Shown: positions 11,142-19,356, numbered from the stretch's first letter. The stretch: 64,000 nt of DNA from Acidovorax benzenivorans (GCF_028680575.1 NZ_JAPCKI010000022.1:1-64000), one strand, 5' to 3'. Numbers and translations: made by a program. The notes: a model not told the origin generated them from the letters alone.

Positions 11142-12119
11142 ATGACCCTGTTGCTCGCCCCGATGGAAGGGCTTCTTGATTTTGTGCTGCGCGACGTGTT
11201 GACCCGCGTGGGCGGCGTGGACCGCTGCGTGTCGGAGTTCATCCGCATCACGGGAACCCTGTTGCCCGACAAGGTGTTCCTGCGTTATGTGCCCGAGCTG
11301 CAGCACGGCAGCCGCACGCTGGCGGGCGTGCCGGTGCGTGCGCAGCTGCTGGGGTCAGACCCCGTCTGCATGGCCGAGAACGCCGCGCGCCTGGCTGCGC
11401 TGGGCCCCGAAGGCATCGACTTGAACTTCGGCTGCCCGGCCAAGGTGGTCAACCGCCACGGCGGCGGTGCGGCCCTGCTGCAGGAACCCGAGCACATCGC
11501 GGCCGTGGTGGCAGCGGTGCGCCGGGCCGTGCCAGCGCACCTGCCGGTGTCGGCCAAGATGCGCCTGGGGTTCAACGACACCCACCTGATGCGCGAATGT
11601 GCCCAGGCCATGCAGGCAGGCGGCGCCACCGAGCTGGTGGTGCACGCGCGCACCAAGGCCGACGGCTACCGCCCGCCCGCTTACTGGGAGCACATCCCCA
11701 CCGTCCGTGCCGCCGTGTCCATCCCGGTGGTGGCCAATGGTGAGATCTGGACGGTGGCCGACGCGCAGCGCTGCCGTGAAGTGTCAGGCTGCGACGCGCT
11801 GATGCTGGGGCGCGGCATCGTGGCGGACCCAGGCCTCGCACGCGCCATCCGCGCCGCCGATGCAGGCCAGCCGGGCGCTGACACGGTGGTGTGGGCCGAT
11901 CTTGTGCCGCACCTGGCCGCCTTCTGGCAACTGGTGTGCGACGACCTGGAGCCGCGCCAGCGCGCGGGGCGCCTCAAGCAGTGGCTCAACCTGCTGCGCC
12001 GCCGGTTTGCCGAGGCCGAAGTGGCGTACCAGCATGTGCGCACCATGACGGACCAACGGGCGATCACCGTGTGGGTGGTGGACTTGCAGGCGCGAGCCCA
12101 TAGCGCCAAAGGCGCTTAG
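11142..12119 (+). CDS. dusC: tRNA-dihydrouridine synthase (DusC type)
   Basis: 325-residue FMN enzyme that reduces specific uridines in tRNA to dihydrouridine; DusC modifies U16 in E. coli. Start ATG at 11142 (MTLLLAPMEGLLDFVLRDVLT), as the family begins with this APMEG motif; the longer frame was rejected. Visible: LNFGCPAKVVNRHGGG with the catalytic Cys, KMRLGF, VHARTKADGYRP and a GRGIVADP phosphate-binding motif. The DGYRPPAYW stretch and short length favour DusC over DusA/B. Monocistronic; its stop is 7 bp from the end of the convergent phospholipase D-like gene. Confidence 0.92.
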   Translation: MTLLLAPMEGLLDFVLRDVLTRVGGVDRCVSEFIRITGTLLPDKVFLRYVPELQHGSRTLAGVPVRAQLLGSDPVCMAENAARLAALGPEGIDLNFGCPAKVVNRHGGGAALLQEPEHIAAVVAAVRRAVPAHLPVSAKMRLGFNDTHLMRECAQAMQAGGATELVVHARTKADGYRPPAYWEHIPTVRAAVSIPVVANGEIWTVADAQRCREVSGCDALMLGRGIVADPGLARAIRAADAGQPGADTVVWADLVPHLAAFWQLVCDDLEPRQRAGRLKQWLNLLRRRFAEAEVAYQHVRTMTDQRAITVWVVDLQARAHSAKGA

Positions 12120-12126
12120 GCCACCG

Positions 12127-14058
12127 CTACAGCAAGTGGTCGGGCGCCAGGGGGCCCAGTAGCTGCAGCATCAGCCGCAGCGGGGCGCTGGCGTCGGGCT
12201 CGGTCGTGGCATCGGGCAGTCCGCTGCCCTGCGGCGCGCGCCAGCGCAGGCCTTGGTCGGTGGCCTGCACCTGCCAGGCGGATTCTTTCAGTGCCGTGTC
12301 AATCTGTGCGGTGGCTCGGCGTGATAGCTCCGAGCTGCGAATCAGCAGCGCCACCTCGGTGTTCTGCCGCTGCGAGCGCATGTCCAGGTTCATCGACCCC
12401 ACGGCCAGCAGTCGGCCATCCACGATCAGCAGTTTGGAGTGCAACATGGCACGCGAGCTGCCTTGCGAACCTACGGCACCCGCGCTGCCGCCCATGCTGC
12501 CCGATACGCCCAGCGCCCCCCGCAGAACGCCTGGCAGTTCGCTGTGCATCTCATACAGCTCCACCCCCATGGCCAGCAACTGAGGCCGGTGGCGCGCGTA
12601 GCCCGCGTGGGCAATGGGCGCGTCGTTGGAGGCCAGCGAGTTGGTCAGCACCCGCACCCGCACGCCGCGTGCCCTTGCCGCCGCAAAGGCGGCTTCCATA
12701 TCCGGTCCCGGCACAAAGTAGGGCGAGATGATGAGCAGGTCGCGCCGCGCCTGGCTCATGAGCTGCAGCAGCCCGTCCACCACGGTGTCGGTCTGCGCCT
12801 CGGTGGCCTCGGGGCTCGCGCGGGGGCTGTCCGTGGGGGTGTCGGTTGAGGTGTTGGCGCCCCCCGGCAACACGCGGTGCGAAGTGACCACCGTGTGGTC
12901 AGCCACCGGTGCCACTCGGGAGCGCGAGGCCAAGGCGGCTGCTGCGGCCTTGGGGCCGTTGTTGGTGTCTGCTGCGGTACTGGCGTGTGCCCCGGGGAGA
13001 GTCAGTGGCGCCGGTGCTGTTGCCGCACCGTTGCCCGCCCCGGCGCTGTCGGCTGGGATCTTGGCCGGTTGGTCCACCAGCACCGCCGCAGCGGCCCAGA
13101 CGAAGGGCGTGCGCTCCAGGTCCATGGGCTCGTAGTTCCAGATGCGTGCGCGCTGCGCTGCCGTGGTGCCCGGTCCTGTGGGTGGTGGCTGGCGGTCGGG
13201 GGCCGTAGTGTTGCCCTGGCCTGCGGGGCGGCCTCGTCGCCCCGCGTCTGCCGCGCGGATGCTGTCGCGCAGGTGGTCAAGCTCGCTCTGGGTGATGAGC
13301 GACTGCACGGGGTAGGCGCGCTCGTTGTTCCAGTAGCTGTCAAAGCTGCGCGACAGGTCCCGCACGATGGGGCCAGCAGCCAGCACGTCCAGGTCCACAA
13401 AGTTGCCCGAATCGGCATTGCCGAAATAGGCGTCGCCCAGGTTGCGCCCACCCGTCACGGCCATGGCGTTGTCGGCAATGAACAGCTTGTTGTGCATGCG
13501 CTGCTGCACGCGCGAGAAGTCGCCCAGCAGGCCCAGCATGCGGCCGATGGACGACCCCCTTGCGCCTGTGAGGGGGTTGAACATGCGCATTTCAATGTTG
13601 GGCACAAATGCCAGCCGCATTACCTGCGCATCGCGCCCGGTGCTGTGAAAGTCGTCCAGCAGCACGCGCACGCGCACGCCACGCTGGGCCGCCTCCACCA
13701 CGCTGAGCAGCAGGCGTTCGCTGCTGGCGTCTGCGTGAATCGCGTAATACTGCAGGTCCAGGGTTTTCTGGGCGGCATCCACCAGTGCCAGTCGGCTGCT
13801 GTAGGCGGCTTGTGGGCCACTGAGCAGTGCAAACCCCGACGCGTGCCGCGCACCCTCGGCGGCCCTGCGTGCTGCCACGAGCTGGCCCAAGGGGGTATCG
13901 CCAGGGGCCGACCAGGCTGCCGACACCGGTCGGTCCACGTCCTTGGGTAGCCCCGTGCAGCCTGTAAGGGCCATGGCGACCACCACCAGTGCCATGCCCA
14001 GCCAGCCAGGGCGGGCCCGCCGGGGCAGGGTGGGGGACGTGGGGGGTAAAGAAAACAT
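12127..14058 (-). CDS. Phospholipase D-family lipoprotein, cardiolipin synthase C-like
   Basis: 643 residues. An N-terminal signal ends in lipobox LTGC (about residues 31-34), so it is probably a membrane-anchored lipoprotein. Two HKD active-site motifs are present: HNKLFIADNAMAVTGG in the first half and HSKLLIVDGRLLAVGSMN in the second. ClsC-type enzymes transfer a phosphatidyl group to make cardiolipin. The two halves are separated by an unusually long low-complexity insert rich in Pro, Ala, Thr and Gly (about residues 280-430), partly interrupted by a conserved-looking WNYEPMDLERTPFVW block. Function as cardiolipin synthase versus phospholipase is inferred. Confidence 0.82.
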   Translation of the reverse strand: MFSLPPTSPTLPRRARPGWLGMALVVVAMALTGCTGLPKDVDRPVSAAWSAPGDTPLGQLVAARRAAEGARHASGFALLSGPQAAYSSRLALVDAAQKTLDLQYYAIHADASSERLLLSVVEAAQRGVRVRVLLDDFHSTGRDAQVMRLAFVPNIEMRMFNPLTGARGSSIGRMLGLLGDFSRVQQRMHNKLFIADNAMAVTGGRNLGDAYFGNADSGNFVDLDVLAAGPIVRDLSRSFDSYWNNERAYPVQSLITQSELDHLRDSIRAADAGRRGRPAGQGNTTAPDRQPPPTGPGTTAAQRARIWNYEPMDLERTPFVWAAAAVLVDQPAKIPADSAGAGNGAATAPAPLTLPGAHASTAADTNNGPKAAAAALASRSRVAPVADHTVVTSHRVLPGGANTSTDTPTDSPRASPEATEAQTDTVVDGLLQLMSQARRDLLIISPYFVPGPDMEAAFAAARARGVRVRVLTNSLASNDAPIAHAGYARHRPQLLAMGVELYEMHSELPGVLRGALGVSGSMGGSAGAVGSQGSSRAMLHSKLLIVDGRLLAVGSMNLDMRSQRQNTEVALLIRSSELSRRATAQIDTALKESAWQVQATDQGLRWRAPQGSGLPDATTEPDASAPLRLMLQLLGPLAPDHLL

Positions 14059-14207
14059 GGCGCGATTGTGATCGTGGAACCGCTGGGGCGCAGGGCTCAG
14101 GTATAGCCGCGTGCCGGTCCATGCGATGTCGGACAGCGCGCCAAAGCGACGGCCTGGGCCCGCGTCAGGGCCCAGTTTTGGCGATAGGCCGTCGCCGGGT
14201 CAGCCGG

Positions 14208-15410
14208 TCACCAGCTCACTTCGCGGTCAGGCGTGGCGCTGATCTTGTGGATGCTGAGGTCGGCACCGTCAAATTCTTCTTCCTGCGTCAGGCGGATGCC
14301 CACCGTCTGCTTGAGGATGCCGTACACCACCACGCCGCCGACCAGGGCCCACACCACGCCCAGGCCCGTGCCGATGAGCTGGGCCGACAGGCTGACCCCG
14401 CCCAGTCCTCCCAATGCCTTGCTGCCAAAGATGCCCGCAGCCAAGCCACCCCAGGTGCCGCACAGCCCGTGCAGCGGCCACACGCCCAGCACGTCGTCGA
14501 TCTTCCATTTGTTCTGCGTCAGGGTGAACATCAGCACAAAGATGGCACCGGCCACTGCGCCCACCACCAGCGCACCCAACGGGTGCATGAGGTCCGAGCC
14601 CGCACACACGGCCACCAAACCCGCCAGCGGGCCGTTGTGCACAAAGCCGGGGTCGTTCTTGCCCAGCACCAGGGCGGCCAGCGTGCCGCCCACCATGGCC
14701 ATCAGCGAGTTCACCGCGACCAGGCCCGAGAGCTTGTCCACGGTCTGCGCGCTCATCACATTGAAGCCGAACCAGCCCACCACCAGCACCCAGGCGCCCA
14801 GCGCCAGGAATGGAATGTTCGACGGTGGGTGGGCCGAAATCGCACCGTCCTTGCGGTAGCGGTTGGCGCGAGAGCCCAGCAGGATCACCGCCGGCAGCGC
14901 AATCCAGCCACCCATGGCATGCACCACCACCGAGCCCGCAAAGTCGTGAAACTCTTCGCCCGTCAGCGCCTTGATCCAGCCCTGCACACCAAAATGCTGG
15001 TTCCAGGCGATACCCTCAAAAAACGGGTACACAAAGCCCACAATGACCGCCGTTGCCAGCAGTTGAGGCCAGAACTTGGCGCGCTCGGCAATGCCGCCCG
15101 ACACAATGGCCGGAATGGCCGCCGCAAACGTGAGCAAGAAGAAGAACTTGACCAGTGCATAGCCGCTTTGCTGCACCAGCGACTCTGCCCCGATGAAGAA
15201 ATGTGTGCCGTAGGCCACGGTGTAGCCCACCACAAAATAAACCACGGTGGACACCGAGAAGTCCACCAGGATCTTGACCAGCGCATTCACCTGGTTCTTT
15301 TTGCGGACAGTGCCCAGCTCCAAAAACGCAAACCCGGCGTGCATGGCCAAGACCATGATCGCCCCGAGCAAGATGAACAAGGCATCTGTGCCCTGTTTGA
15401 GTGCTTCCAT
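14208..15410 (-). CDS. amt: Ammonium transporter
   Basis: 400-residue Amt/MEP-family channel with about eleven transmembrane helices. Start ATG at 15410 (MEALKQGTDALF); the longer frame runs through the promoter and was rejected. Family features: HAGFAFLELGTVRKKN, DFAGSVVVHAMGGW (pore His), and WPLHGLCGTWGGLAAGIFG. Unlike many amt loci there is no adjacent glnK/PII gene in this window. Upstream is a well-spaced sigma-54 promoter at 15482-15499 with NtrC-like palindromes, so nitrogen control is likely. Confidence 0.93.
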   Translation of the reverse strand: MEALKQGTDALFILLGAIMVLAMHAGFAFLELGTVRKKNQVNALVKILVDFSVSTVVYFVVGYTVAYGTHFFIGAESLVQQSGYALVKFFFLLTFAAAIPAIVSGGIAERAKFWPQLLATAVIVGFVYPFFEGIAWNQHFGVQGWIKALTGEEFHDFAGSVVVHAMGGWIALPAVILLGSRANRYRKDGAISAHPPSNIPFLALGAWVLVVGWFGFNVMSAQTVDKLSGLVAVNSLMAMVGGTLAALVLGKNDPGFVHNGPLAGLVAVCAGSDLMHPLGALVVGAVAGAIFVLMFTLTQNKWKIDDVLGVWPLHGLCGTWGGLAAGIFGSKALGGLGGVSLSAQLIGTGLGVVWALVGGVVVYGILKQTVGIRLTQEEEFDGADLSIHKISATPDREVSW

Positions 15411-15481
15411 AACGTCCTCGCGATAGTGATTGATCGACTCTGGTGCGTTTTTATCCGACGCCACAGATTTGCACCAACATG

Positions 15482-15499
15482 AAGCAAGAAGTGCGCCAA
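15482..15499 (-). promoter_or_regulatory. Sigma-54 promoter of amt
   Basis: The minus strand reads TTGGCGCACTTCTTGCTT. The GG (-24) and GC (-12) are 12 bp apart, as required, and the elements TTGGCGC and TTGCT match the consensus TTGGCAC-N5-TTGCW closely. The predicted transcript would start near 15472, giving a leader of about 60 nt before the amt ATG. Confidence 0.7.
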
Positions 15500-15501
15500 T
15501 A

Positions 15502-15521
15502 GTTGGTGCAATACTTTGCAC
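15502..15521. promoter_or_regulatory. NtrC-like binding palindromes upstream of amt
   Basis: GTGCAA-TACT-TTGCAC (15506-15521) is a perfect palindrome built on the GCAC/GTGC half-sites of NtrC operators. GTTGGTGCAA (15502-15511) is also repeated inverted as TTGCACCAAC at 15469-15478. The site is closer to the -24 element than usual NtrC enhancers, so another activator is possible. Confidence 0.5.
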
Positions 15522-15568
15522 TGAATTGGGGCTTTGTTGAATGGGTGGGTTTTTTGGTGGTAGATAAA

Positions 15569-15588
15569 TACTGTATAAATAAACAGTT
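15569..15588. promoter_or_regulatory. LexA (SOS) box upstream of radical SAM gene
   Basis: CTGTATAAATAAACAG at 15571-15586 fits CTGT-N8-ACAG exactly, with the flanking TA and TT and AT-rich centre also like the E. coli consensus. It is 36 bp before the start codon of the radical SAM gene, where repression by LexA would block the promoter. Confidence 0.75.
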
Positions 15589-15622
15589 TTTGTCGCGCGT
15601 CCCATTCCACCCCCTGCTCGCC

Positions 15623-16876
15623 ATGAGTCCACCTCTCGCCCCCGACGACGACCTGCCCGAGCAGCCTCAGGAAATCCGCATCCCGCTGCAGGCCATCCGT
15701 GGGCGAGGCGCAGCTACGGCCATGGCGCACCGGTTTGCCAAAGACCAGCGCGAACGTGCGGATGATGGGTGGAGCCACCTTCGGGCCCCTGGCGGGGCAG
15801 AGGGCCTGGGGCTTGGCGGTATGGTGGCAGCGTGGGATGACGGGTCGAGCGGCGCGGGCGCTGGATGGGATGCGGATGACGAAGGCGAAGACGCTTGTGC
15901 CAGCCCCTCACCCGCCACCCGCGTGCACTTCGAGACGGCACGCAGCGCCCTGTGCGCCAACGACTCGCCAGATATCTTCTTTGAACTCTCGGTCAACCCC
16001 TACCGGGGCTGTGAGCACGGCTGCATCTACTGCTACGCCCGGCCTACGCACAGCTACCTCAATTTTTCGCCTGGGCTCGACTTTGAGACGCAGATCGTGG
16101 CCAAGCACAACGTTGCGCAGGTGTTGCGCCAGGAGCTTGCGCAGCCACGTTATGTGCCGCGCTTGCTCAACATCGGCTCCGCCACCGACTGCTACCAGCC
16201 CGTGGAGCGCGACCTGAAGCTCACGCGCAGCGTGATTGAGGTGATGCGCGAGGCTCGCCACCCGTTTTCGCTGATCACCAAATCCAGCGGCGTGGAGCGT
16301 GACCTCGATCTGCTCGCTCCGCTGGCAGCGCAGCGCCTGACGGCGGTGTATGTCACCATCACCACGCTTGATGCCACGCTGGCCCGCCGCATGGAGCCAC
16401 GCGCGGCAGCGCCCCACCGGCGGCTGCGCACCATTCGCGCATTGGCCGAGGCCGGTGTGCCTGTGGGCGTGAGCGTGGCGCCCCAGATCCCGTTCATCAC
16501 CGAAGACATGGAGCATGTGCTGGAGGCTGCGCGCGATGCCGGTGCGCGCACCGCGTTCTACACCGTGCTGCGCCTGCCGTGGGAGCTGGATGCGCTGTTT
16601 CGCGAATGGCTCGCGGTGCACTACCCGCAGCGCGCCGCCCGCGTGATGGCGCGCGTGCAAGACCTGCATCAACTCACGGATGCACAGCGTGGTGCGGGCA
16701 AGGTTTACCACAGCGACTTTGCCTCCCGCATGAAAGGCAGCGGCCTGTGGGCAGATCTGCTGCGCCAGCGGTTTTCCACCACCTGCCGCCGCCTGGGCCT
16801 GAACCGCGAGCGGGTTGAGCTGGATCTGTCGCAATTTCGGCCGGGGCTGTTGCGGGGGCAGAGCAGCTTGTTTTGA
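15623..16876 (+). CDS. PA0069-family radical SAM protein
   Basis: 417 residues from ATG 15623 (MSPPLAPDDDLP); the upstream GTG frame crosses the promoter. The radical SAM cluster motif CEHGCIYC (CX3CX2C) is followed by YARPTHSY, with the family signature RGCEHGCIYCYARP. The last residues, ELDLSQFRPGLLRGQSSLF, recur as a decayed copy at 19145-19233. The chemistry is unknown; the family is related to spore photoproduct lyase-like proteins and is reported in the LexA regulon of Pseudomonas aeruginosa, which agrees with the LexA box here. A role in DNA damage response is therefore likely. Confidence 0.88.
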   Translation: MSPPLAPDDDLPEQPQEIRIPLQAIRGRGAATAMAHRFAKDQRERADDGWSHLRAPGGAEGLGLGGMVAAWDDGSSGAGAGWDADDEGEDACASPSPATRVHFETARSALCANDSPDIFFELSVNPYRGCEHGCIYCYARPTHSYLNFSPGLDFETQIVAKHNVAQVLRQELAQPRYVPRLLNIGSATDCYQPVERDLKLTRSVIEVMREARHPFSLITKSSGVERDLDLLAPLAAQRLTAVYVTITTLDATLARRMEPRAAAPHRRLRTIRALAEAGVPVGVSVAPQIPFITEDMEHVLEAARDAGARTAFYTVLRLPWELDALFREWLAVHYPQRAARVMARVQDLHQLTDAQRGAGKVYHSDFASRMKGSGLWADLLRQRFSTTCRRLGLNRERVELDLSQFRPGLLRGQSSLF

Positions 16877-16997
16877 CCCCCCTCAGTGTCCGGGCGCGCT
16901 GCGCCACAATGCGCTGCTTCATGCAGTAGCCGTCGAGGTCGTCAAGCAATGCATGCCCTGGCCGCATGCACCAACGACCAACAGACCGTTTACTTGA

Positions 16998-18671
16998 TCA
17001 GGCTTCGCGTCGTCGCATCCAAGCAAATCCGAAAACCCCAACAAGAGAAGAAAGACCAATGAGGGCCCACTGAGACAACGCAGGGATCGCCGCCGCCCCT
17101 GCTCCCAATGGCGCTGCCAGCGCCACCGGATCATCAATGATTCCCGGAGTTGCGTTGAGGTCTCCTGTGGCGGCTCCTGTGGAGCCCAAATTCTGTGCAT
17201 CGCTGACGGTAAAGCTCAGCGCATTAGGCCCTGCAGAAGTCGTTGGCCATTCCACCCAGGCGCTCCCCGTGTACTTGAGCAACTTCGACCCCGCTGGGAT
17301 CGGTGATGGGAAGGTGAGCGTCACTGTCAACGACCCGCCTGCCGGGCCCGCAGCCCGGAACCCCATTTGTCCATATGGATAGGAACTATCGCTAGGCAGA
17401 GGGGTGGCCGCAGGTGTCTGGTTGGTGCTGGTGATACCCCATGTTCCACCGACCGCCAGTACGACGTTCCCCCTTGGGGTGCTGATGGTTTGTGACTGGG
17501 AGCTGAAGTTGGCAGCCACTGATTTGGGACTGGTCACTGCGGCAATGTTGCATGTGGCACCTGAGCAATCCCCGCTCCAGTTCATGAACGTGTAGCCCGG
17601 ATTCGTGGTGTAGGTACATAACGTGCTATCTCCATGATTCACTGGGTTGTTTGTGCAACTCACGGTGCCTGCCCCAGGAGGAAGCACTTGGGTGCCGATG
17701 CCATAAGCGTTCAGCGCGAAGTTGGCCTGGGCGCTGCGCGAACTGGTGACGTTGCCAAGCACGCAGGAGGCTCCGGTGCAGTCGCCCGACCAGTTGGTGA
17801 ACGAATAGCCTGTGGATGCCGTGGGTGTACAGGTCGTATTGCCGCCGTGGATGACCGGGTTGTTTGTACAGGCAGCAGAACCGCCGCCGGGCGGCGATGC
17901 GGTCAAAACTACGTCATAGCCCTTGTCTGCGGAGCAATTCGCAGTCGAGATCACCCCAGAGCCACCACAGGTCCAGCTATAGGTCGCCAGGTTTGTTGTG
18001 ACTACGGATGCCGTCCCCGCGCTGCAGAGACCCGCTGCGGGAGCCGATGAAAAGAGCCCGCCTTGAGCCGCACCGCAGGCCCCTACCGGAAGGTCCTGAA
18101 TCAGCAGATCGTCCAGCAGCAACAGAAACTTGTCATTGGAGTTGTTGCGAAATGCGATGCGGACTGTCTGCCCAGCATATGCAGCCAGTGACAACTCGTG
18201 TGGGGTCCAGGCAGTTGCTTCTTGCCCAACAGTCAGCAGCACGGTAGTGAAGTCGCTCGGGTTGCTACCTCCAGTAGAGAGGCGAACTTCATAGCCGTCG
18301 CGGAAGTCGGGGTCGTAAGCGACGGCTCTCCAAGACAGGCGCGTTCCCGCCGCAGCGGTGACCGGGGGAAGGACCAACCAGTCGTCCGCATTGCCGGGCG
18401 AGGTGTACCAGGAGGTGCTGAAAGCCGCGCAGTTACCAGCATCGCGTGCGAAATCATCGCGCACGATCCACGCATTGTTGACATAGGAAACGTTGGCCGC
18501 CGGTGTGCGTCCATCGACGTTGTGCGTGATCAAAGGCGCTGGCACGGCTGCCGGGGAAGAAGAGCAGGCAGTGCCGAAATTTTCCTGATAAAGGATGGTT
18601 TGAGCCTGGCTCTGAGCGGCAAAGCCGAGGAGTGTGGTGAGCACAAGCGGGAGTCCTGAAATTCGAGACAT
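16998..18671 (-). CDS. IPTL-CTERM surface protein with choice-of-anchor and InlB-like repeats
   Basis: 557 residues from MSRISGLPLVLTTLLGF; the signal peptide ends near AQSQAQ. Residues about 25-190 look like a choice-of-anchor J domain (QENFGTAC, DDWLVLPPV). Two divergent InlB B-type repeats follow (each CTNNPV, then GYSFTNWSGDC or GYTFMNWSGDC, then A-NF). The C-terminus is AIPALSQW, a hydrophobic helix and RRREA: a variant of the IPTL-CTERM sorting signal removed by an exosortase-like protease in betaproteobacteria. The sorting enzyme is not in this window. Base composition is lower in GC than the flanking genes, and the gene sits beside a scar, suggesting acquisition. Confidence 0.85.
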   Translation of the reverse strand: MSRISGLPLVLTTLLGFAAQSQAQTILYQENFGTACSSSPAAVPAPLITHNVDGRTPAANVSYVNNAWIVRDDFARDAGNCAAFSTSWYTSPGNADDWLVLPPVTAAAGTRLSWRAVAYDPDFRDGYEVRLSTGGSNPSDFTTVLLTVGQEATAWTPHELSLAAYAGQTVRIAFRNNSNDKFLLLLDDLLIQDLPVGACGAAQGGLFSSAPAAGLCSAGTASVVTTNLATYSWTCGGSGVISTANCSADKGYDVVLTASPPGGGSAACTNNPVIHGGNTTCTPTASTGYSFTNWSGDCTGASCVLGNVTSSRSAQANFALNAYGIGTQVLPPGAGTVSCTNNPVNHGDSTLCTYTTNPGYTFMNWSGDCSGATCNIAAVTSPKSVAANFSSQSQTISTPRGNVVLAVGGTWGITSTNQTPAATPLPSDSSYPYGQMGFRAAGPAGGSLTVTLTFPSPIPAGSKLLKYTGSAWVEWPTTSAGPNALSFTVSDAQNLGSTGAATGDLNATPGIIDDPVALAAPLGAGAAAIPALSQWALIGLSSLVGVFGFAWMRRREA

Positions 18672-18969
18672 GTGATCAGTCGTCAAGTGAGGAAGTGGAA
18701 GAGCACGCACGGCAGCGCTTTGCCGGAGAGCTGGGCGGCAAGATGTGCGCGGGACGGGGGTTGAACTGAACTCAGACGGGTTGCCGAAAGCAACTTGCTG
18801 GGCATTGAAGTTATCTGCAGGAAAAGATTCTTGCAACTTATAAATGCCCGCGTTTGAGCCCTGTGGCCTGCCAATCAAGGAGCGAGAGGGCGGTGAACGG
18901 AGGAGCCCACACTCGCCAATGCTGCGGTCCTACCGGAGAGGGGGGCAAATGCGGCGCACATCCCGAAGG
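18672..18969. other. Intergenic DNA upstream of the IPTL-CTERM gene
   Basis: Contains the presumed promoter of the IPTL-CTERM gene (A/T-rich stretch near 18800-18845 with AAGTTATC and CTTATAAATG). I could not pick out convincing -35 and -10 boxes. The remaining bases to 18969 hold no supported gene. Confidence 0.4.
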
Positions 18970-19145
18970 GTTGCCGTCCTCTGGGACTGCGCTTTTCAAG
19001 CAGGTGATTTGTGCGCCCGCGCGCGTTTTGCATGGCGCGCGACAGCCAGGTTATCCAGGCACATGCTTTTGCACGTCGGGGCGATGCTGTAGGTGTAGAA
19101 CAAACTGTGCAGGTACAGGTTGTACTCGCCCAGCGATTCGCCATG
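18970..19145 (-). pseudogene. Decayed fragment of a phosphoethanolamine transferase gene
   Basis: Read on the minus strand in two frames, the remnants are HGESLGEYNLYLHSLF, YSIAPTCKSM, then after a frameshift WITWLSRAMQNARG. The intact eptA in this window reads HGESLGENNIYLHGLPYSIAPDV and WITWLSPAMQA. The DNA aligns with 28325-28490 (for example CAGCCAGGTTATCCAGG against CAGCCAGGTGATCCAGG, and ACTCGCCCAGCGATTCGCCATG against TCTCGCCCAGCGACTCGCCATG), with several small gaps. Only the region around the metal-binding HGES motif survives. Confidence 0.72.
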
Positions 19146-19233
19146 AATTGCGAGCGTATGGAGCTGGACCTCTCGCATGGACCTCTCGCTGTTTCGGTCC
19201 GGGGCGCTGCGCGGGAAAAGCAGCTTGTTTTAA
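19145..19233 (+). pseudogene. Decayed 3-prime end of a radical SAM (PA0069-like) gene
   Basis: Aligns with 16801-16875, the end of the intact gene: GCGAGCG-ATGGAGCTGGACCTCTCG, then a 13-bp tandem duplication (GGACCTCTCGCAT) that shifts the frame, then codons for LFRSGALRGKSSLF and a stop, against QFRPGLLRGQSSLF in the real protein. It directly abuts the eptA fragment. Confidence 0.72.
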
Positions 19234-19308
19234 TGTCCGTAGGCACGCGGGCATGCACCGGTGGGTCGGTGGCCTATGGCGTAAGAATATTGTGCAAATG
19301 GGGCTGTG
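19234..19308. other. Gap after the radical SAM fragment
   Basis: No feature supported here; the dispersed repeat begins at 19309. Confidence 0.3.
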
Positions 19309-19356
19309 GCGCTTATAAATCAAGCGCTAGTAGCTATTAAATTGGTAGCTATTTGT
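19309..19356. repeat. TAGCTA/AGCGCT dispersed repeat, copy 2
   Basis: Contains GCGCTTATAAATCAAGCGC and AGTAGCTATTAAATTGGTAGCTAT: inverted GCGCTT/AAGCGC and TAGCTA motifs. It is closely related to the copy at 61038-61094 and lies just beyond the stop codon of sbtA. Confidence 0.6.

Noticed and set aside
12877-13950. Long plus-strand open frame opposite the phospholipase D-like gene
   Set aside because: Shadow of the minus-strand gene; no domain, and the minus-strand frame has two HKD motifs.
18844-19318. Plus-strand frames over the IPTL-CTERM upstream region
   Set aside because: No domain; the similarity there is to decayed eptA on the minus strand and to the radical SAM end.
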